Below are positions 41,142 through 50,651 of a stretch of DNA of 64,000 bases, one piece after another. A program made the position numbers and the translations under genes. The notes beneath the pieces were generated by a model. It worked only from the letters and a program-made list of their open reading frames with translations. It was not told where the DNA came from and searched no databases. The stretch's first letter is position 1. Each line of letters starts with the position of its first letter. This DNA comes from Gordonia terrae (GTDB lineage: Bacteria > Actinomycetota > Actinomycetes > Mycobacteriales > Mycobacteriaceae), in assembly GCF_001698225.1 (NCBI RefSeq), contig NZ_CP016594.1:2976001-3040000 (forward strand), in the 5' to 3' direction.

Positions 41142-41370
41142 GTTGCTAAGCAAGGAAATTCGCCGATAAGATACATTATGTCAAGTAAAGCCTCGCATCT
41201 CGCATCAAATGCATCAGGCCAGCCGCCCCCCACTGTCGGATGACGGCGAGACGCAGGTACAGGTCGCTGTGGTCGAAGACGGGCCGGATGACGCCCGCGG
41301 TGCGGGCACGGTGTCACCGAGGACGCGGCGGTGTCAGTCTCGCGATGAGCGGGGCCACTAGACTCAAGGC

Positions 41371-42327
41371 GTGACCGGAGCCGACGACTCGACACGTGAC
41401 CGCGACCGCGACGGTCTCCCGGATGATCCCGGTCCGACTGACGACGATGCGACATCCGCCGCGGACGGCCCGGACGAACCCTCCGCAGCGAACGATAGGA
41501 CCGGTGGGTCGACCCGTCGTCGGGGCGAGCGGCTTCCCGTCCGACGCGACGATCCCGACCGTCCCGGACCCGGGCGCCGGATGGCCGACCTGCTGGCCCG
41601 CACCGACTCCAGCGTCGGGGTCGTCAAGGCGGCTCGCGCCGCACGAGATCTGATCCCGCACAACGAGAACCCGATCACCGGGCCGCGTGCATCCGACCGC
41701 GTGGCACGCCTCATCAGCGAGTCCCGGCCCGAGAAACCCAGTGCCATACGAGAGCTCGGCCTCGCATCGGTCCAGGTGTGGCAGGCGTTGGTGACCACAC
41801 GACGTCGTCGATCCGATCGCACCCCAGTCCCCGCCACCATCTTGTTCACCGATCTCGTCGGATTCTCGACGTGGGCCCTGCATGCCGGAGACGACCAGGT
41901 CCTCCGACTCCTGCGCGACGTCAACGACGTCACCGAGAACATCGTGCGCAGCCGCGGCGGACGCATCGTCAAACATCTCGGCGACGGGACGATGGCCGTG
42001 TTCGTCGACGGTGTCGAGGCGATCGAGGCAGGTCACGAGGTGATCGTCGCCGTGAGTGCCCTGACGGTCGGGGGCTACCGGCCACAGCTGCGAGCCGGTC
42101 TCCACACCGGCGAACCGCGGGCGGTCGGTGACGATTTCCTCGGTGTCGATGTGAACGTCGCCGCTCGGGTCGCGGCAGCCGCGGGAGCCGGCGAGCTGTT
42201 GGCCAGCGGAGCGACCGTCGAGGCCGCCGGCGCCGATCGGTATGCCACTCGTCGCCGGCGATTCCGCGCCAAGGGGGTACCGCGCGACATCGAGGTGTTC
42301 GCCGTCGTGCCCCGCTACTCCGACTGA
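41371..42327 (+). CDS. Class III adenylate/guanylate cyclase-domain protein
   Basis: 318 residues from GTG at 41371. The N-terminal 70 residues are disordered and acidic/basic. A helical segment (MADLLARTDSSVGVVKAARAARDLI) and then the cyclase homology domain follow. It has the first metal aspartate in ILFTDLVGFSTWA, the second in IVKHLGDGTMAVF and the transition-state Asn/Arg in DVNVAARVAAAAG. These support an active ATP-to-cAMP cyclase; nucleotide choice is not certain. It is soluble, with no receptor domain. First intact chromosomal gene after the island. Confidence 0.85.
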   Translation: MTGADDSTRDRDRDGLPDDPGPTDDDATSAADGPDEPSAANDRTGGSTRRRGERLPVRRDDPDRPGPGRRMADLLARTDSSVGVVKAARAARDLIPHNENPITGPRASDRVARLISESRPEKPSAIRELGLASVQVWQALVTTRRRRSDRTPVPATILFTDLVGFSTWALHAGDDQVLRLLRDVNDVTENIVRSRGGRIVKHLGDGTMAVFVDGVEAIEAGHEVIVAVSALTVGGYRPQLRAGLHTGEPRAVGDDFLGVDVNVAARVAAAAGAGELLASGATVEAAGADRYATRRRRFRAKGVPRDIEVFAVVPRYSD

Positions 42328-42564
42328 TCGAACCCCGACCTCATGAAGGTCCGACAGTCGAATCCTTAGGTCGCGACCAACGAGCCTTACGTCAGACAGC
42401 GCCGAGAACCGTTCTCCCCCAACTTCATCGAGGTGCCAAATAGTCACCTCATGTCAACTACCGTTAGACGGAGCCCGCCAGCGGTACGAGGCCACCCCAC
42501 CACGTCCTGTTGGCGACGGCCTGGACGGTCAATACTTCCCGTCCAGTCGATGGCGACGGATAGA

Positions 42565-42876
42565 ATGTGGGCTGTGCTGCTAGCTGAGGCCGGACTGTCC
42601 GAATGTGCGCGCGATGCTGCGTGCAGCGCGGACTTCAACCGGCCGTTCTACTTCGCCTTCGCGATGCTCGTCCTGTTTTCCGTCTGGAGCACTCTGGCGA
42701 TGTTTGCAACAGTCGACGTCATCAGTCGTCATCTCGGCCTGCGACGCAGCGTGACATGGCTTGGCGTCGTGTGGGTCGTTCCGATCGTCGGCGCGGCCAC
42801 GTGGCGGTTGAGCCGGTCGCGATGGCTGAATCGTCAGTGGCGCGGCGACGGTTCTGTCAGCTCGACGTCCGTCTGA
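42565..42876 (+). CDS. Small membrane protein with PLD-nuclease N-terminal-like domain
   Basis: 103 residues from ATG at 42565 (MWAVLLAEAGLSECARDAACSADFNRP), with an alternative ATG at 42550. Two spans (YFAFAMLVLFSVWSTLAMFATV; TWLGVVWVVPIVGAATWRL) surround a short loop. The second, with WVVPIVGAATW, resembles the PLDc_N membrane segment found at the start of cardiolipin synthases and in stand-alone proteins. Function unknown. The 236-base gap before it holds nothing I recognise. Confidence 0.6.
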   Translation: MWAVLLAEAGLSECARDAACSADFNRPFYFAFAMLVLFSVWSTLAMFATVDVISRHLGLRRSVTWLGVVWVVPIVGAATWRLSRSRWLNRQWRGDGSVSSTSV

Positions 42877-43032
42877 GCCGGCCCAAGCTACGACGGGACC
42901 TCATCGCCGCCCCGCCTCGATTGCAACTGTAAACACAATCGCGTCGCCCGCAGCCAGTACGTCAGACGCGCACCGGCCCGCGTTCAGAAACCATCCCGCG
43001 AGGAGCTGGACCGTTGGACGGTTCCCATGCCC

Positions 43033-43602
43033 TTAGGGCGCCACGGGATAGTGGCTCGCGATGGCGATCCGGTTCCACCCGTTGATCGCCACGGCAAGCC
43101 ATGTGACGGCAGCCACCTGCTGTGGCGACAACGCTTGCTCGACGTCTATTGCCGGCGGGGCGGCAGTGTGCTCGTCACCAATTCGGGTGACTTGCTCTGC
43201 CAGCGTGAGAGCCGCCTGCTCTTCGCTGGTGAAGTACTGAGACTCCCACCATGCAGGCAAGACCGCGAGCCTATCGGCGGTCTACCCCTTCTGGATCGCA
43301 TCTCTGGTGTGCATCCGTAGATCATCCGGTGCGGGCTGGTCGGTGAGCAGCGTCCACCGCAGATCGGTACCACTGCGCCCGCCGCTCAGATCGAAGACCA
43401 CCTGAGCGTCCGGCCGTTTCGTCCACAACGACGACCACACCACCCGCGTGGGCCGCGCCGACTCGAGGACAGTGGGCGCAACCTCGTCGTCAAGCAGGTG
43501 GAGCCACGGCCGTGACGGCTGCCTGTTCGGGCTCACGAGATCGTCGAAGATCACATGCGGTGGCGCCGGCTGGTTCTTCTCTTTCGACGCAACAGTTTCC
43601 AC
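43033..43602 (-). pseudogene. Chimeric pseudogene: SRPBCC N-terminus fused to carboxymuconolactone-decarboxylase C-terminus
   Basis: From GTG at 43602 the frame reads an SRPBCC (AHSA1-like) domain: APPHVIFDDLVSPNRQPSRP, VAPTVLESARPTRVVWSSLW and GTDLRWTLLTDQPAPDD. It then switches without warning to the middle of an AhpD/CMD protein (LRMHTRDAIQKG). An amber stop follows at 43282-43284. The same frame then continues with the CMD end: ADRLAVLPAWWESQYFTSEE, TLAEQVTRIGDEHTA and INGWNRIAIASHYPV. A deletion has evidently joined two neighbouring genes, and a stop followed. Confidence 0.7.
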
Positions 43603-43728
43603 ACGGCAAGCCTCGCAACGACTCACGGGGCGTTGCAACCGCTTTATCCGGGGAGCGTGGATACAAGGGTCGGTGAGGCCACCGGTATTGAAGGCAGCGA
43701 TGATCACCTTGACTCGCAGCGGAGGTCC

Positions 43729-44640
43729 TCAGCGCAGCGCGGCCACGACCTGATCGGCCATCGCCTGCTGGCCACGAACGTTGGCGTGCATCGCCGGGAA
43801 GCTGACGGCTCCCAACGTCGGCTCCACCCATCGCCGATCGCCCGCGCAGGCATCGTGACCGGCGGAGACCTTGGTCATGTCGACAAAGGTCGCGTGAGTG
43901 GTCGCGGCGGCTCGGCGCATGGCGTCGTTGAGAGCCGCAAAAGCCCGGTGCAGATATGCGGTGTCTCCGGGTGCCGTGAGCAGCGACGCCGAGCAGAGCA
44001 CACTACCGGCGGCCGGGAAGATCTGCGGATACCCGACGAGCATGACGCGGGCGCGCGGCGCGGCGCGGTCGATGTCACGCAAAGCGTTCACCAGGGCGGG
44101 GTAGGTCGAGGAATTGATCTTGTCCACCAACGAGGTACCGAACTCATCGCGGCACGGGGCGGCCGACAGCGGCGCGGACATCCAGGCCTGCTGGCAGGCC
44201 GAGGTCGAGTCGTTGAACAGACCGTTGTTGTTCGCGCCGATCGTCAGAGTGACCAAACGGGTGGCCGGTCCCAGCGCGTTGATCTGCGGTCCCTGCCATC
44301 GGTATTGCGATTGGGTCAGGTGCTCGGTCGTCGCACCCGAGCAACTGACATCGGCGACCGGGGTCCCGCGTCGCTTGGCGACCAGGCTGGAGTAGTTGAC
44401 CAGCGAGTTCGAGCAGAAGGTTGCCGCCCGCGTCGCCTGAGGGAACACTGCTGCGCCCGCGCTGTAGCTGTCACCGAGATTCACGTACGGGTACCCGTCC
44501 GCTGCATGAGCCCCGCCGGCCTGGGCGAGTCCGCCGACGAGGGCGACGGCGGTGGCCACCGCGGCCACCACGGTTCGGATGCTGAGGCGTCGGCGAGGGC
44601 TGCGGCCGTACGACAAAGGCATTCGATAGCTCCGGATCAT
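43729..44640 (-). CDS. Secreted SGNH/GDSL-type hydrolase
   Basis: 303 residues from ATG at 44640, or ATG at 44622. The signal peptide is RRLSIRTVVAAVATAVALVGGLAQAGGAHA. Block I GDSYSAG carries the catalytic serine, block III is TIGANNNG, and block V has the histidine in FPAMHANVRGQ. Several cysteines suggest disulfides (FCSNS, VSCSGAT, SACQQAW, APCRDE). Likely an extracellular lipase/esterase of the Streptomyces SGNH lipase type. Confidence 0.9.
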   Translation of the reverse strand: MIRSYRMPLSYGRSPRRRLSIRTVVAAVATAVALVGGLAQAGGAHAADGYPYVNLGDSYSAGAAVFPQATRAATFCSNSLVNYSSLVAKRRGTPVADVSCSGATTEHLTQSQYRWQGPQINALGPATRLVTLTIGANNNGLFNDSTSACQQAWMSAPLSAAPCRDEFGTSLVDKINSSTYPALVNALRDIDRAAPRARVMLVGYPQIFPAAGSVLCSASLLTAPGDTAYLHRAFAALNDAMRRAAATTHATFVDMTKVSAGHDACAGDRRWVEPTLGAVSFPAMHANVRGQQAMADQVVAALR

Positions 44641-44777
44641 GGTGCTCGAGTTACTCAAGTTACTGATGGTGCTTATGATACTAACACTATCGGGTCGACG
44701 AACCCGCCTCGTCTGCGCGTGGTCAGAGTGCGGCGACCAACAGTGCCGGGAAGAGCAGTGATCACCGACCGGAAACG

Positions 44778-45158
44778 TCAGTCCCCCAGTCCTGAAGCGA
44801 TCCGTTCGATCCGTGGCAATGCGATTGCCAGTACCGGCAGATAGGCCACCGCCCAGGCCGGCGCGCCGAAGCTGAGAACGCAGCCACCCGCCACCGGGAT
44901 CACCTCGTGTCGTGTCGCGTTCACGCCGGCCACCTTCCAGGCCCACGACCGTCCATCGACGAACTCGGTGATCTCAAAGGGCAGGGGCACCCCCGCGATG
45001 GTCGTGATCGTGCCGCGTGTCCCCGACGCCAACTCGACGTCACCATCCACACGTGCGCCGACGACCGTGGGCCCCCATGACGGCCAGGCCTGCACATCGG
45101 TGATCGTGGCCCACACCGCCTCCGGGGGCAGGTTCGTCCGCAAGTCGGTGGTGGGCAT
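44778..45158 (-). CDS. SRPBCC-family protein
   Basis: 126 residues from ATG at 45158 (MPTTDLRTNLPPEAVWATITDVQAWPSWGP), the usual START-like beginning. GTRGTITTIAGVPLPFEITEF and the C-terminal amphipathic helix follow. The fold binds hydrophobic ligands; its role is unknown. An upstream GTG (VTHTPL) would add 19 residues. Confidence 0.75.
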   Translation of the reverse strand: MPTTDLRTNLPPEAVWATITDVQAWPSWGPTVVGARVDGDVELASGTRGTITTIAGVPLPFEITEFVDGRSWAWKVAGVNATRHEVIPVAGGCVLSFGAPAWAVAYLPVLAIALPRIERIASGLGD

Positions 45159-45472
45159 GCCACGCCGCAACCCAACTCGAACTCTCAGCGCCGACCGCAG
45201 CGGGGTGTGAGTCACCGAACGTTCGACCCCTCGGAGAGGCACTCCCAGGTCCGCTCATCAGCTCGTGGCATTCCCACCCATCCCGGTTGATCCGGAATAC
45301 CGTGGCCGAACGCGTTTCGCATCATCGACCCATCGTCGCAGAAGGATCCCGGCCTGGCACCCATGGACCTGATCCCGCGACAGCACACCATCGGTGGATA
45401 CAGCAGTCGAGCCCGCCGTGGTCCAGCTTTGTCGAACCGTGCAGGTGGGAATGGACATGACCCGGCCAGACC
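45159..45472. other. 314-base intergenic gap
   Basis: Only shadow frames. A 66-codon minus-strand frame (45258-45458, MSIPTCTVRQSW) has no ribosome site and no recognisable sequence. No repeats or hairpins seen. Confidence 0.5.
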
Positions 45473-46411
45473 TCACCGTGCGATGGTTCGCGGCTCCTCG
45501 ACCGCAGCGAGCTTGTCCGGATTGCGCATTGCGTAGATCTGTTCGATCACGCCGTCGACAATGTGGAACGTGAAGACGCCCTGCAGCTTTCCGTCGAAGT
45601 ACACGATCATGCCCGGTTCGTGATTGAGCAGGGCCACCTCGGCACGATAGTCGTCGATCGTCGTCCCCAACCGTGCGAAGCCGGCGAGCAGGCGTGCCAC
45701 CGGCAACGAGCCCTGAATGGGCCGCTTCACCGCCGTGGCCTTTCCGTCGCTGTCGGCGATGAACACGACGTCGGGTGAGAGCAGCGCGATGAGCGACTCG
45801 ATCTGCCCCGACTGCGCGGCGTCGAGGAACTCCTCGACAACCGCTCTGGCCCGTTGCGCGTCGACCGGGTCGAAACGGGGCCGCCGTGACTCGACATGCG
45901 ACCGGGCGCGGTGCGCGATCTGGCGCACCGTGGCCGGAGGTTTCGAGACCATCGACCCGATCTCGGTGTAGGAGAAGCCGAAGACCTCGCGCCACACGAA
46001 CACCGCACGCTCGTCGGGACTCAGCGACTCCAGCACCACCAGCATCGCCGTGGACACCGACTCGGCGAGTACGACGTCGTCGGCGAGGTCACGATCGTCG
46101 AGCAGGATCGGCTCCGGAAGCCACGGGCCGACGTACTCCTCACGACGCCGCGAGCGAGACCGCAGCGCATTGAGCGCCTGGCGTGTGACGATCTTCGCGA
46201 GGTAGGCCTTCGGATCGACCACATTGGCGTCATCGACCTCCGCCCACCTCAGGTAGCTCTCCTGCAGGACGTCGTCCGCGTCGGCCGCGGACCCGACGAT
46301 CTCGTACGCGACGGTGAACAGCAGCGGCCGGAGGTCGGCGAACCGAGCTGCGCGACGGTCGGATTCGCCGTGTGCCATGGACACCCCCTTCTCCGTCCGT
46401 TCGCTGGTCAT
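45473..46411 (-). CDS. SigJ-like ECF sigma factor with C-terminal SnoaL-type domain
   Basis: 312 residues from ATG at 46411, which overlaps the stop of the oxidoreductase gene. ATG at 46378 after GAGAAGGGGG is an alternative. Sigma2 is RPLLFTVAYEIVGSAADADDVLQESYLRW and sigma4 is LSPDERAVFVWREVFGFSYTEIGSMVSKPPATVRQIAHRAR. A NTF2/SnoaL-like domain follows (AVVEEFLDAAQSGQIESLIALLSPDVVFIADSDG). These ECF41-type factors need no separate anti-sigma. Pairing with an FAD oxidoreductase or CMD gene is typical and suggests oxidative-stress control of that gene. Confidence 0.9.
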   Translation of the reverse strand: MTSERTEKGVSMAHGESDRRAARFADLRPLLFTVAYEIVGSAADADDVLQESYLRWAEVDDANVVDPKAYLAKIVTRQALNALRSRSRRREEYVGPWLPEPILLDDRDLADDVVLAESVSTAMLVVLESLSPDERAVFVWREVFGFSYTEIGSMVSKPPATVRQIAHRARSHVESRRPRFDPVDAQRARAVVEEFLDAAQSGQIESLIALLSPDVVFIADSDGKATAVKRPIQGSLPVARLLAGFARLGTTIDDYRAEVALLNHEPGMIVYFDGKLQGVFTFHIVDGVIEQIYAMRNPDKLAAVEEPRTIAR

Positions 46412-47622
46412 CGCCCTGCCGGTTCAGGCTCGACGGCCGTTGCCTTCGCGCCGCTGAACCAGCTGAACCTACCGGGTCGCGCGGCCTCACGCCGGATGTT
46501 CGCCACGGTCTGACGGCAGACCAACTCCTTGGTCAAGGCCGCGAGGCGACCTGTCACCACGGCACGCGTCGGCGCATCGTCACGGCGCGTGAACTGCAGA
46601 GTGGCCGCGTGTCGGCCGATGCTGGCACACTGCGCGACGAAGCCCTGATCGACGACGGTCGGCTGCTCACCGTCGATCCTCGCAAGCACCGCGTCAGCGG
46701 CCTGAGCGCCCAGCGGCTCGGCGGCCTGGCAGCTCATCCGCAACGAGATCCCCTCGACCGCAACCGCATCACCGGCGCCGACCACCCGATCGTCGTCGAT
46801 GCTGCCCAGCGGTACGTCGGCGCGGAGACGGCCGATCTCGTCGGTCGCCAGGCCGCTGGCGGCTGCGAGTTCCGGAGCCTCGAAGCCGGTGGCGAGAATC
46901 GTTGCCGTGCTGGGAAGTACGGTGTGTTCGCCGTCGAGAGCGACGGTGACGGTCCGCTCCCCTATCTCGACCACGCGTCCCTGATCCACGACATCGACAC
47001 CGAGTCGGTGCAGCTGCTTCTCCGTGGCGCGCCGGGCCCGGCCGCCCACCGAGGTCGCGATCCCTCCGCCGCCGACCAGCCGGACGTCGTGTCCGCTCTC
47101 GGCGAGTTCTGCCGCGACTTCGATCCCGGTGAGCCCCCCCACCGATGACAGTGACCGTCTCTGCGCCCCCAGACTCCCGACGCGTTCCCGGATGCGTTGT
47201 GCACTCGCCCAATCGGCGATGAACAGAGCATGTTCCGCTGCACCTGCGATGTCCGGGGTGCGGTGCCGGCTCCCGATCGCGTAGATCAGGTAGTCGTAGT
47301 CGAGGTGTGCGCCCGACGCCAGATGAACCCGACGCCCGCCGGTGTCGATGAGCGTGGCGGTGTCGACGACAACGCGAATGTCGTCGGCGAGCATGCCGTC
47401 GAGTCCGACCTGGGGATCGCCGGTCCCCGATGCGAACTGGTGAAGCCGGATGCGCTGCACGAAGAACGGCTGCGGGTTCACGATCGTGACGTCGACGGAG
47501 GGGCTGCGCCGAAGCCTGTTGGCCGCCATCGCGCCGGCGTAGCCCGCGCCGAGGACGACCACGCGTGGCCGTTGCGCGTCGACCCGCTCGTCGTCGATCC
47601 GTGTGATGCCGGTGGTGTTCAT
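46408..47622 (-). CDS. NAD(P)/FAD-dependent oxidoreductase (NDH-2-like) with altered Rossmann motif
   Basis: 404 residues from ATG at 47622 after GGCAGGATC. The FAD-binding motif is VVVLGAGYAGAMAANRL, and ATILATGFEAPEL is the ATG motif. The second, NAD(P)H-binding motif reads SLSSVGGLTGIEVAAELAE, where homologs have VxVxGGGLTGIE. The minus-two frame of the same DNA encodes ETVTVIGGG, so two compensating one-base changes, one in a run of seven G, seem to have replaced about ten residues. Activity may be impaired, or the run may be a sequencing error. Coupled to the SigJ-like gene. Confidence 0.82.
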   Translation of the reverse strand: MNTTGITRIDDERVDAQRPRVVVLGAGYAGAMAANRLRRSPSVDVTIVNPQPFFVQRIRLHQFASGTGDPQVGLDGMLADDIRVVVDTATLIDTGGRRVHLASGAHLDYDYLIYAIGSRHRTPDIAGAAEHALFIADWASAQRIRERVGSLGAQRRSLSSVGGLTGIEVAAELAESGHDVRLVGGGGIATSVGGRARRATEKQLHRLGVDVVDQGRVVEIGERTVTVALDGEHTVLPSTATILATGFEAPELAAASGLATDEIGRLRADVPLGSIDDDRVVGAGDAVAVEGISLRMSCQAAEPLGAQAADAVLARIDGEQPTVVDQGFVAQCASIGRHAATLQFTRRDDAPTRAVVTGRLAALTKELVCRQTVANIRREAARPGRFSWFSGAKATAVEPEPAGR

Positions 47623-47689
47623 GATCCTGCCTTTCGTCGATGTTCGAAGTGCTCTCACCCCCAAGACACCGACGGCATCGGGAATGTGA

Positions 47690-48473
47690 CAGCCGTCGAC
47701 CGCGACATCGACCTCTGCGTCGTCTGCGGCCACCACCCAGGACGCGGCCGCGACCGCTGCGACGATCACGTCGTCCGTTCAAGCGGCTCAGGCGTTCCTG
47801 ACCACCCTGACCGACGAACAGCGTGAGCAGGTCACCTACGACTACGACGACGAAACCAAGACGACGTCATGGTCGAACTTTCCGGTCACCCTCGTCGACC
47901 GCGCGGGCGTGAATCTCGCCGATCTGAGCGATGAACAGCGGACCGCCGCACTGAGAGTTCTCGATGCACTGCTGAGCGACGAGGGGTACGCCACAGTCAC
48001 CGGAATCATGGGCGGCGACGAGTACCTTCACAAGAAGCAGTTCGACCGAGGACTCCCTCGGTCAGTGCACCGAGGTTCAACAGATCGCGGCATCTCTCGA
48101 CGAGACCTACGTCAACTGGTCCGGAGCCACCACCTACGACATGACCCAGGGTGACGGAATCTACTTCCAGATCTCCGGCCCCGATGTAGCCATCGAGTTC
48201 GCCGCGCAGCAAGGTTCGGCCGGCGCCGATGTCGTCACGACGTCGGGCTGGGGACACGTCCACACGATCTACCGTGACCCGACTGGCGACTACGCCGGCA
48301 GCGTCACCCAGCAGGCCGCCGCCGGATTGGGTTCGGGCGGTCCCGGCGGCAGCCAGCCTCCCGTCGGTGCAGGACCTGCCCGGGGCTACCCCGAGCCGCC
48401 GGCATCCGGATCGACATCGGCCCGAAGATTCGGGTGGTTCCTGCTCACGGAGCCTGCTTCCACCACGCGATGA
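47690..48473 (+). pseudogene. DUF3500 protein, frameshifted and internally deleted
   Basis: The frame after an in-frame TGA at 47687 reads QAAQAFLTTLTDEQREQVTY, then TTSWSNFPVTLVDRAGVNLA and YATVTGIMGGDEYLHK. An extra A near 48033 then shifts it. The other frame continues SSTEDSLGQ and then jumps to ASLDETYVNWSGATTYDMTQ, GDGIYFQISGPDVAIEFAAQ and GWGHVHTIYRDPTGDYAGSV. Intact DUF3500 proteins have a signal peptide and about 200 more residues between these parts. So the start, the frame and the middle are all lost. Confidence 0.7.
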
Positions 48474-49281
48474 CATACAGCGCGAGCGATGCGACGAGCC
48501 CGCCGAGGACCCAGAGCACCACCGAGTAGTCGACCCACGACCCGAACGGAGGCGATCCGGGGAAGATGTTGCGCAGCGGGAGCACGGCGAACAGCATCAC
48601 CGCGAACCAGGTGACCATCGGGGGTTGAAATGCCTTGCGACGCCGCACGGTTTGAATGGAGACGAAGAGAGTGCAGATCGGTAAGACGACCAGCATCACG
48701 CACAACGCGAGATCGAACGTCAGGGATCCGGCCGTCCTCGACGACGTGATCGTGAACGCCTGCCCACCGGCGTAGTCGCTGTCGGCCGCTCCGACGTGCC
48801 AGCCGATCAGTGAGTCGGTGACAGCGACCTCCGTCGGCAATTCCACGTCACCCGGGCCGTACGCCTGGACGGTGACCGAATCCGACACGTAGCTGTCGAA
48901 TGGCCACAGTCGGATGTCACCATCGCTGTACATCGTCACCGGGAGGGTGCCCGGCCGCGTACCCGCAGAGAACTTGAGTTCGGTCGACGAGGTCAGCGGT
49001 GAGACGTCGATCGTCACATCCTCGTCGAGGTCACCACGCGCATCGAGCAGATCGTCCCCGGCATAGACCGTGATGTGACCGCCGATTTCGAAGGCGCCAC
49101 CGTTCACGGCGTCGACGTCGACGTACACGAGTACCCCGTTCGCCGCGGGTTTCCGTGTGTCCGAATCATCGCCGGAATCGCCGGCGGCATAGACCGCCAG
49201 AACGGCGACGTACAGAATCAACAGACCGACAACGATCGCCAGACCCTTGACCCACGCCTTGTGCTCACCGGCTTGCGCCAT
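48445..49281 (-). CDS. DUF4436-family membrane protein
   Basis: 278 residues from ATG at 49281 after GGAGGCTGGCGG. One N-terminal span (GLAIVVGLLILYVAVLAVYAAG), a beta-rich outside domain of about 150 residues (RLWPFDSYVSDSVTVQAYG), then three spans at the end (LTFDLALCVMLVVLPICTLF; MVTWFAVMLFAVLPL; YSVVLWVLGGLVASLALYVIAWW). This is the DUF4436 layout found in Mycobacteriales. Function unknown. Its end overlaps the decayed DUF3500 gene on the other strand. Confidence 0.85.
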   Translation of the reverse strand: MAQAGEHKAWVKGLAIVVGLLILYVAVLAVYAAGDSGDDSDTRKPAANGVLVYVDVDAVNGGAFEIGGHITVYAGDDLLDARGDLDEDVTIDVSPLTSSTELKFSAGTRPGTLPVTMYSDGDIRLWPFDSYVSDSVTVQAYGPGDVELPTEVAVTDSLIGWHVGAADSDYAGGQAFTITSSRTAGSLTFDLALCVMLVVLPICTLFVSIQTVRRRKAFQPPMVTWFAVMLFAVLPLRNIFPGSPPFGSWVDYSVVLWVLGGLVASLALYVIAWWKQAP

Positions 49282-49520
49282 CCGCCAGCCTCCACGATCG
49301 TCGTCGTTCGGCGGCCGCGGATCAGGCGCCGGTTGGCGGTGAGTGTATCGGCAACTCTCATGAGCCGACGATCGATCCGGAAACGTCCGCCGTGGTGGCG
49401 TCGAGATGCTGCCATTCTGTGCCCATGTGTCCCATGCCGACCAGATCACGCCCACCGTGGGTCCCGGCCGACCGATACTGATCCCGCCCAGATCACCTTC
49501 ACCGAACGCGAGGAGAACCG

Positions 49521-49823
49521 ATGTCGATCAGCGAGCCCGCGGGTGGCCGCGGCACATTCTTCGGCGACCCGATATCGATCGATGAGCGCACCACGATGAT
49601 CCCCGTGTCGCGCAGCGGGTTCCGCGGTCGACCGGTTGCGATCGGCGCCTATACGGTGACCGATGGCGCGACGACCTGGACCCCGGCAGTCGACGGCGGC
49701 CGGGTAGCCCTCATCGGGGTGATCACCGGCCTCGTCGCAGCAGCACTGGGATCAGCCGCGGTCCTGCGGCAACCGCCTTGGCCTCGCATGACCATCGAAC
49801 AAGGCCGTCGCCCCGGCCACTGA
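49521..49823 (+). CDS. GerW/YtfJ-like short protein with membrane helix
   Basis: 100 residues after GAGGAGAACCG. RGTFFGDPISIDERTTMIPVSRSGFRGRPVAIGAY resembles the start of GerW/YtfJ family proteins (VFGxPxxxxGxTVIPVA), but the glycine-rich middle is missing. A membrane helix (VALIGVITGLVAAALGSAAVL) precedes a basic end. Function unknown in non-sporulating actinobacteria. The 239 bases upstream hold no gene. Confidence 0.65.
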   Translation: MSISEPAGGRGTFFGDPISIDERTTMIPVSRSGFRGRPVAIGAYTVTDGATTWTPAVDGGRVALIGVITGLVAAALGSAAVLRQPPWPRMTIEQGRRPGH

Positions 49824-50035
49824 TCACCGACGAGCTTCGTTCGACACGAGTTCGACTTCGGCGCACCGACGTTCGACCACCACGTCATCCGCCCGCGAAA
49901 ACCGTGCGGCCCCTTGCCCAGGTCCGCCACAGCAGCCAGATCGTGAACCCGTTCGTCAGCACGAAGCCGACGAAAGGTAGCGACGAACGTATTTCGGGTC
50001 CGTGTCATCTGCTCACCCGCAAGTCGGTGTACGCC

Positions 50036-50479
50036 TCAACCCTCGTGGGTTGCACGCGTCCCCGCCAGAGATCGCTCGAGAAGCGTTCGCAACACCGCAC
50101 GATCCACGTCGTCGAGGCGGGTCAGATGCAGGCACGACTTTCCTACACGATTCTTTCCGAGCGTCTCGACGAGATCTGGCCACCGGGTCGCGAAATCGCT
50201 CACCAGGTAGATGGTGTGATTCTTGGGCCCTGTTGCGAAGGCGAGTTCGGGTGCCCGGCCGCAGTGTCCGCTGGCGTACCGGTACTCGTATTCGCCGAAG
50301 CCGACCATCCGGCCGGCCCACACCACGGGCTCCCTCCCGGTGACCTCCGACAACAACGAGAGCAGTTCGTCGGCCTCACCTCGACGCGGACCAACCGCCC
50401 GGTCGAGTGCTTCCCCGATCGGTACCGCCGAGGGACTCATCGTCGGCGCTGGGCCTCGGGCACGCTTGTTGTCGTTCAC
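50036..50479 (-). CDS. DUF1801-like protein
   Basis: 147 residues from GTG at 50479 (VNDNKRARG), eight bases after GGAAG. ADELLSLLSEVTGREPVVWAGRMVGFGEYEYRYASG and ATGPKNHTIYLVSDF match DUF1801 (YdhG/YjhX-like), a small alpha/beta fold of unknown role. DLVETLGKNRVGKSCLHLTRLDDVDRAVLRTLLERS is the usual C-terminal part. Stands alone; the 212-base gap downstream (49824-50035) is empty. Confidence 0.85.
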   Translation of the reverse strand: MNDNKRARGPAPTMSPSAVPIGEALDRAVGPRRGEADELLSLLSEVTGREPVVWAGRMVGFGEYEYRYASGHCGRAPELAFATGPKNHTIYLVSDFATRWPDLVETLGKNRVGKSCLHLTRLDDVDRAVLRTLLERSLAGTRATHEG

Positions 50480-50651
50480 GGCAACCACTTCCAGTTCGAT
50501 CGTCAGCGAATCGACTGTCCATCACTCCCCTCCGTCGGAGCGACCTCCCCCGTGAATCGACGATTCGCCCGGTCATCCCACCGGACCACGAGCGTAACCC
50601 CTGTGATGTGAGTCGCTACCCAGATCGTAAAGCGGCACGCCCGTGCAATAG

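Noticed and set aside
41158..41223. 21-codon frame MSSKASHLASNASGQ after the right repeat
   Set aside because: No ribosome site and no recognisable sequence in this or the neighbouring frame.
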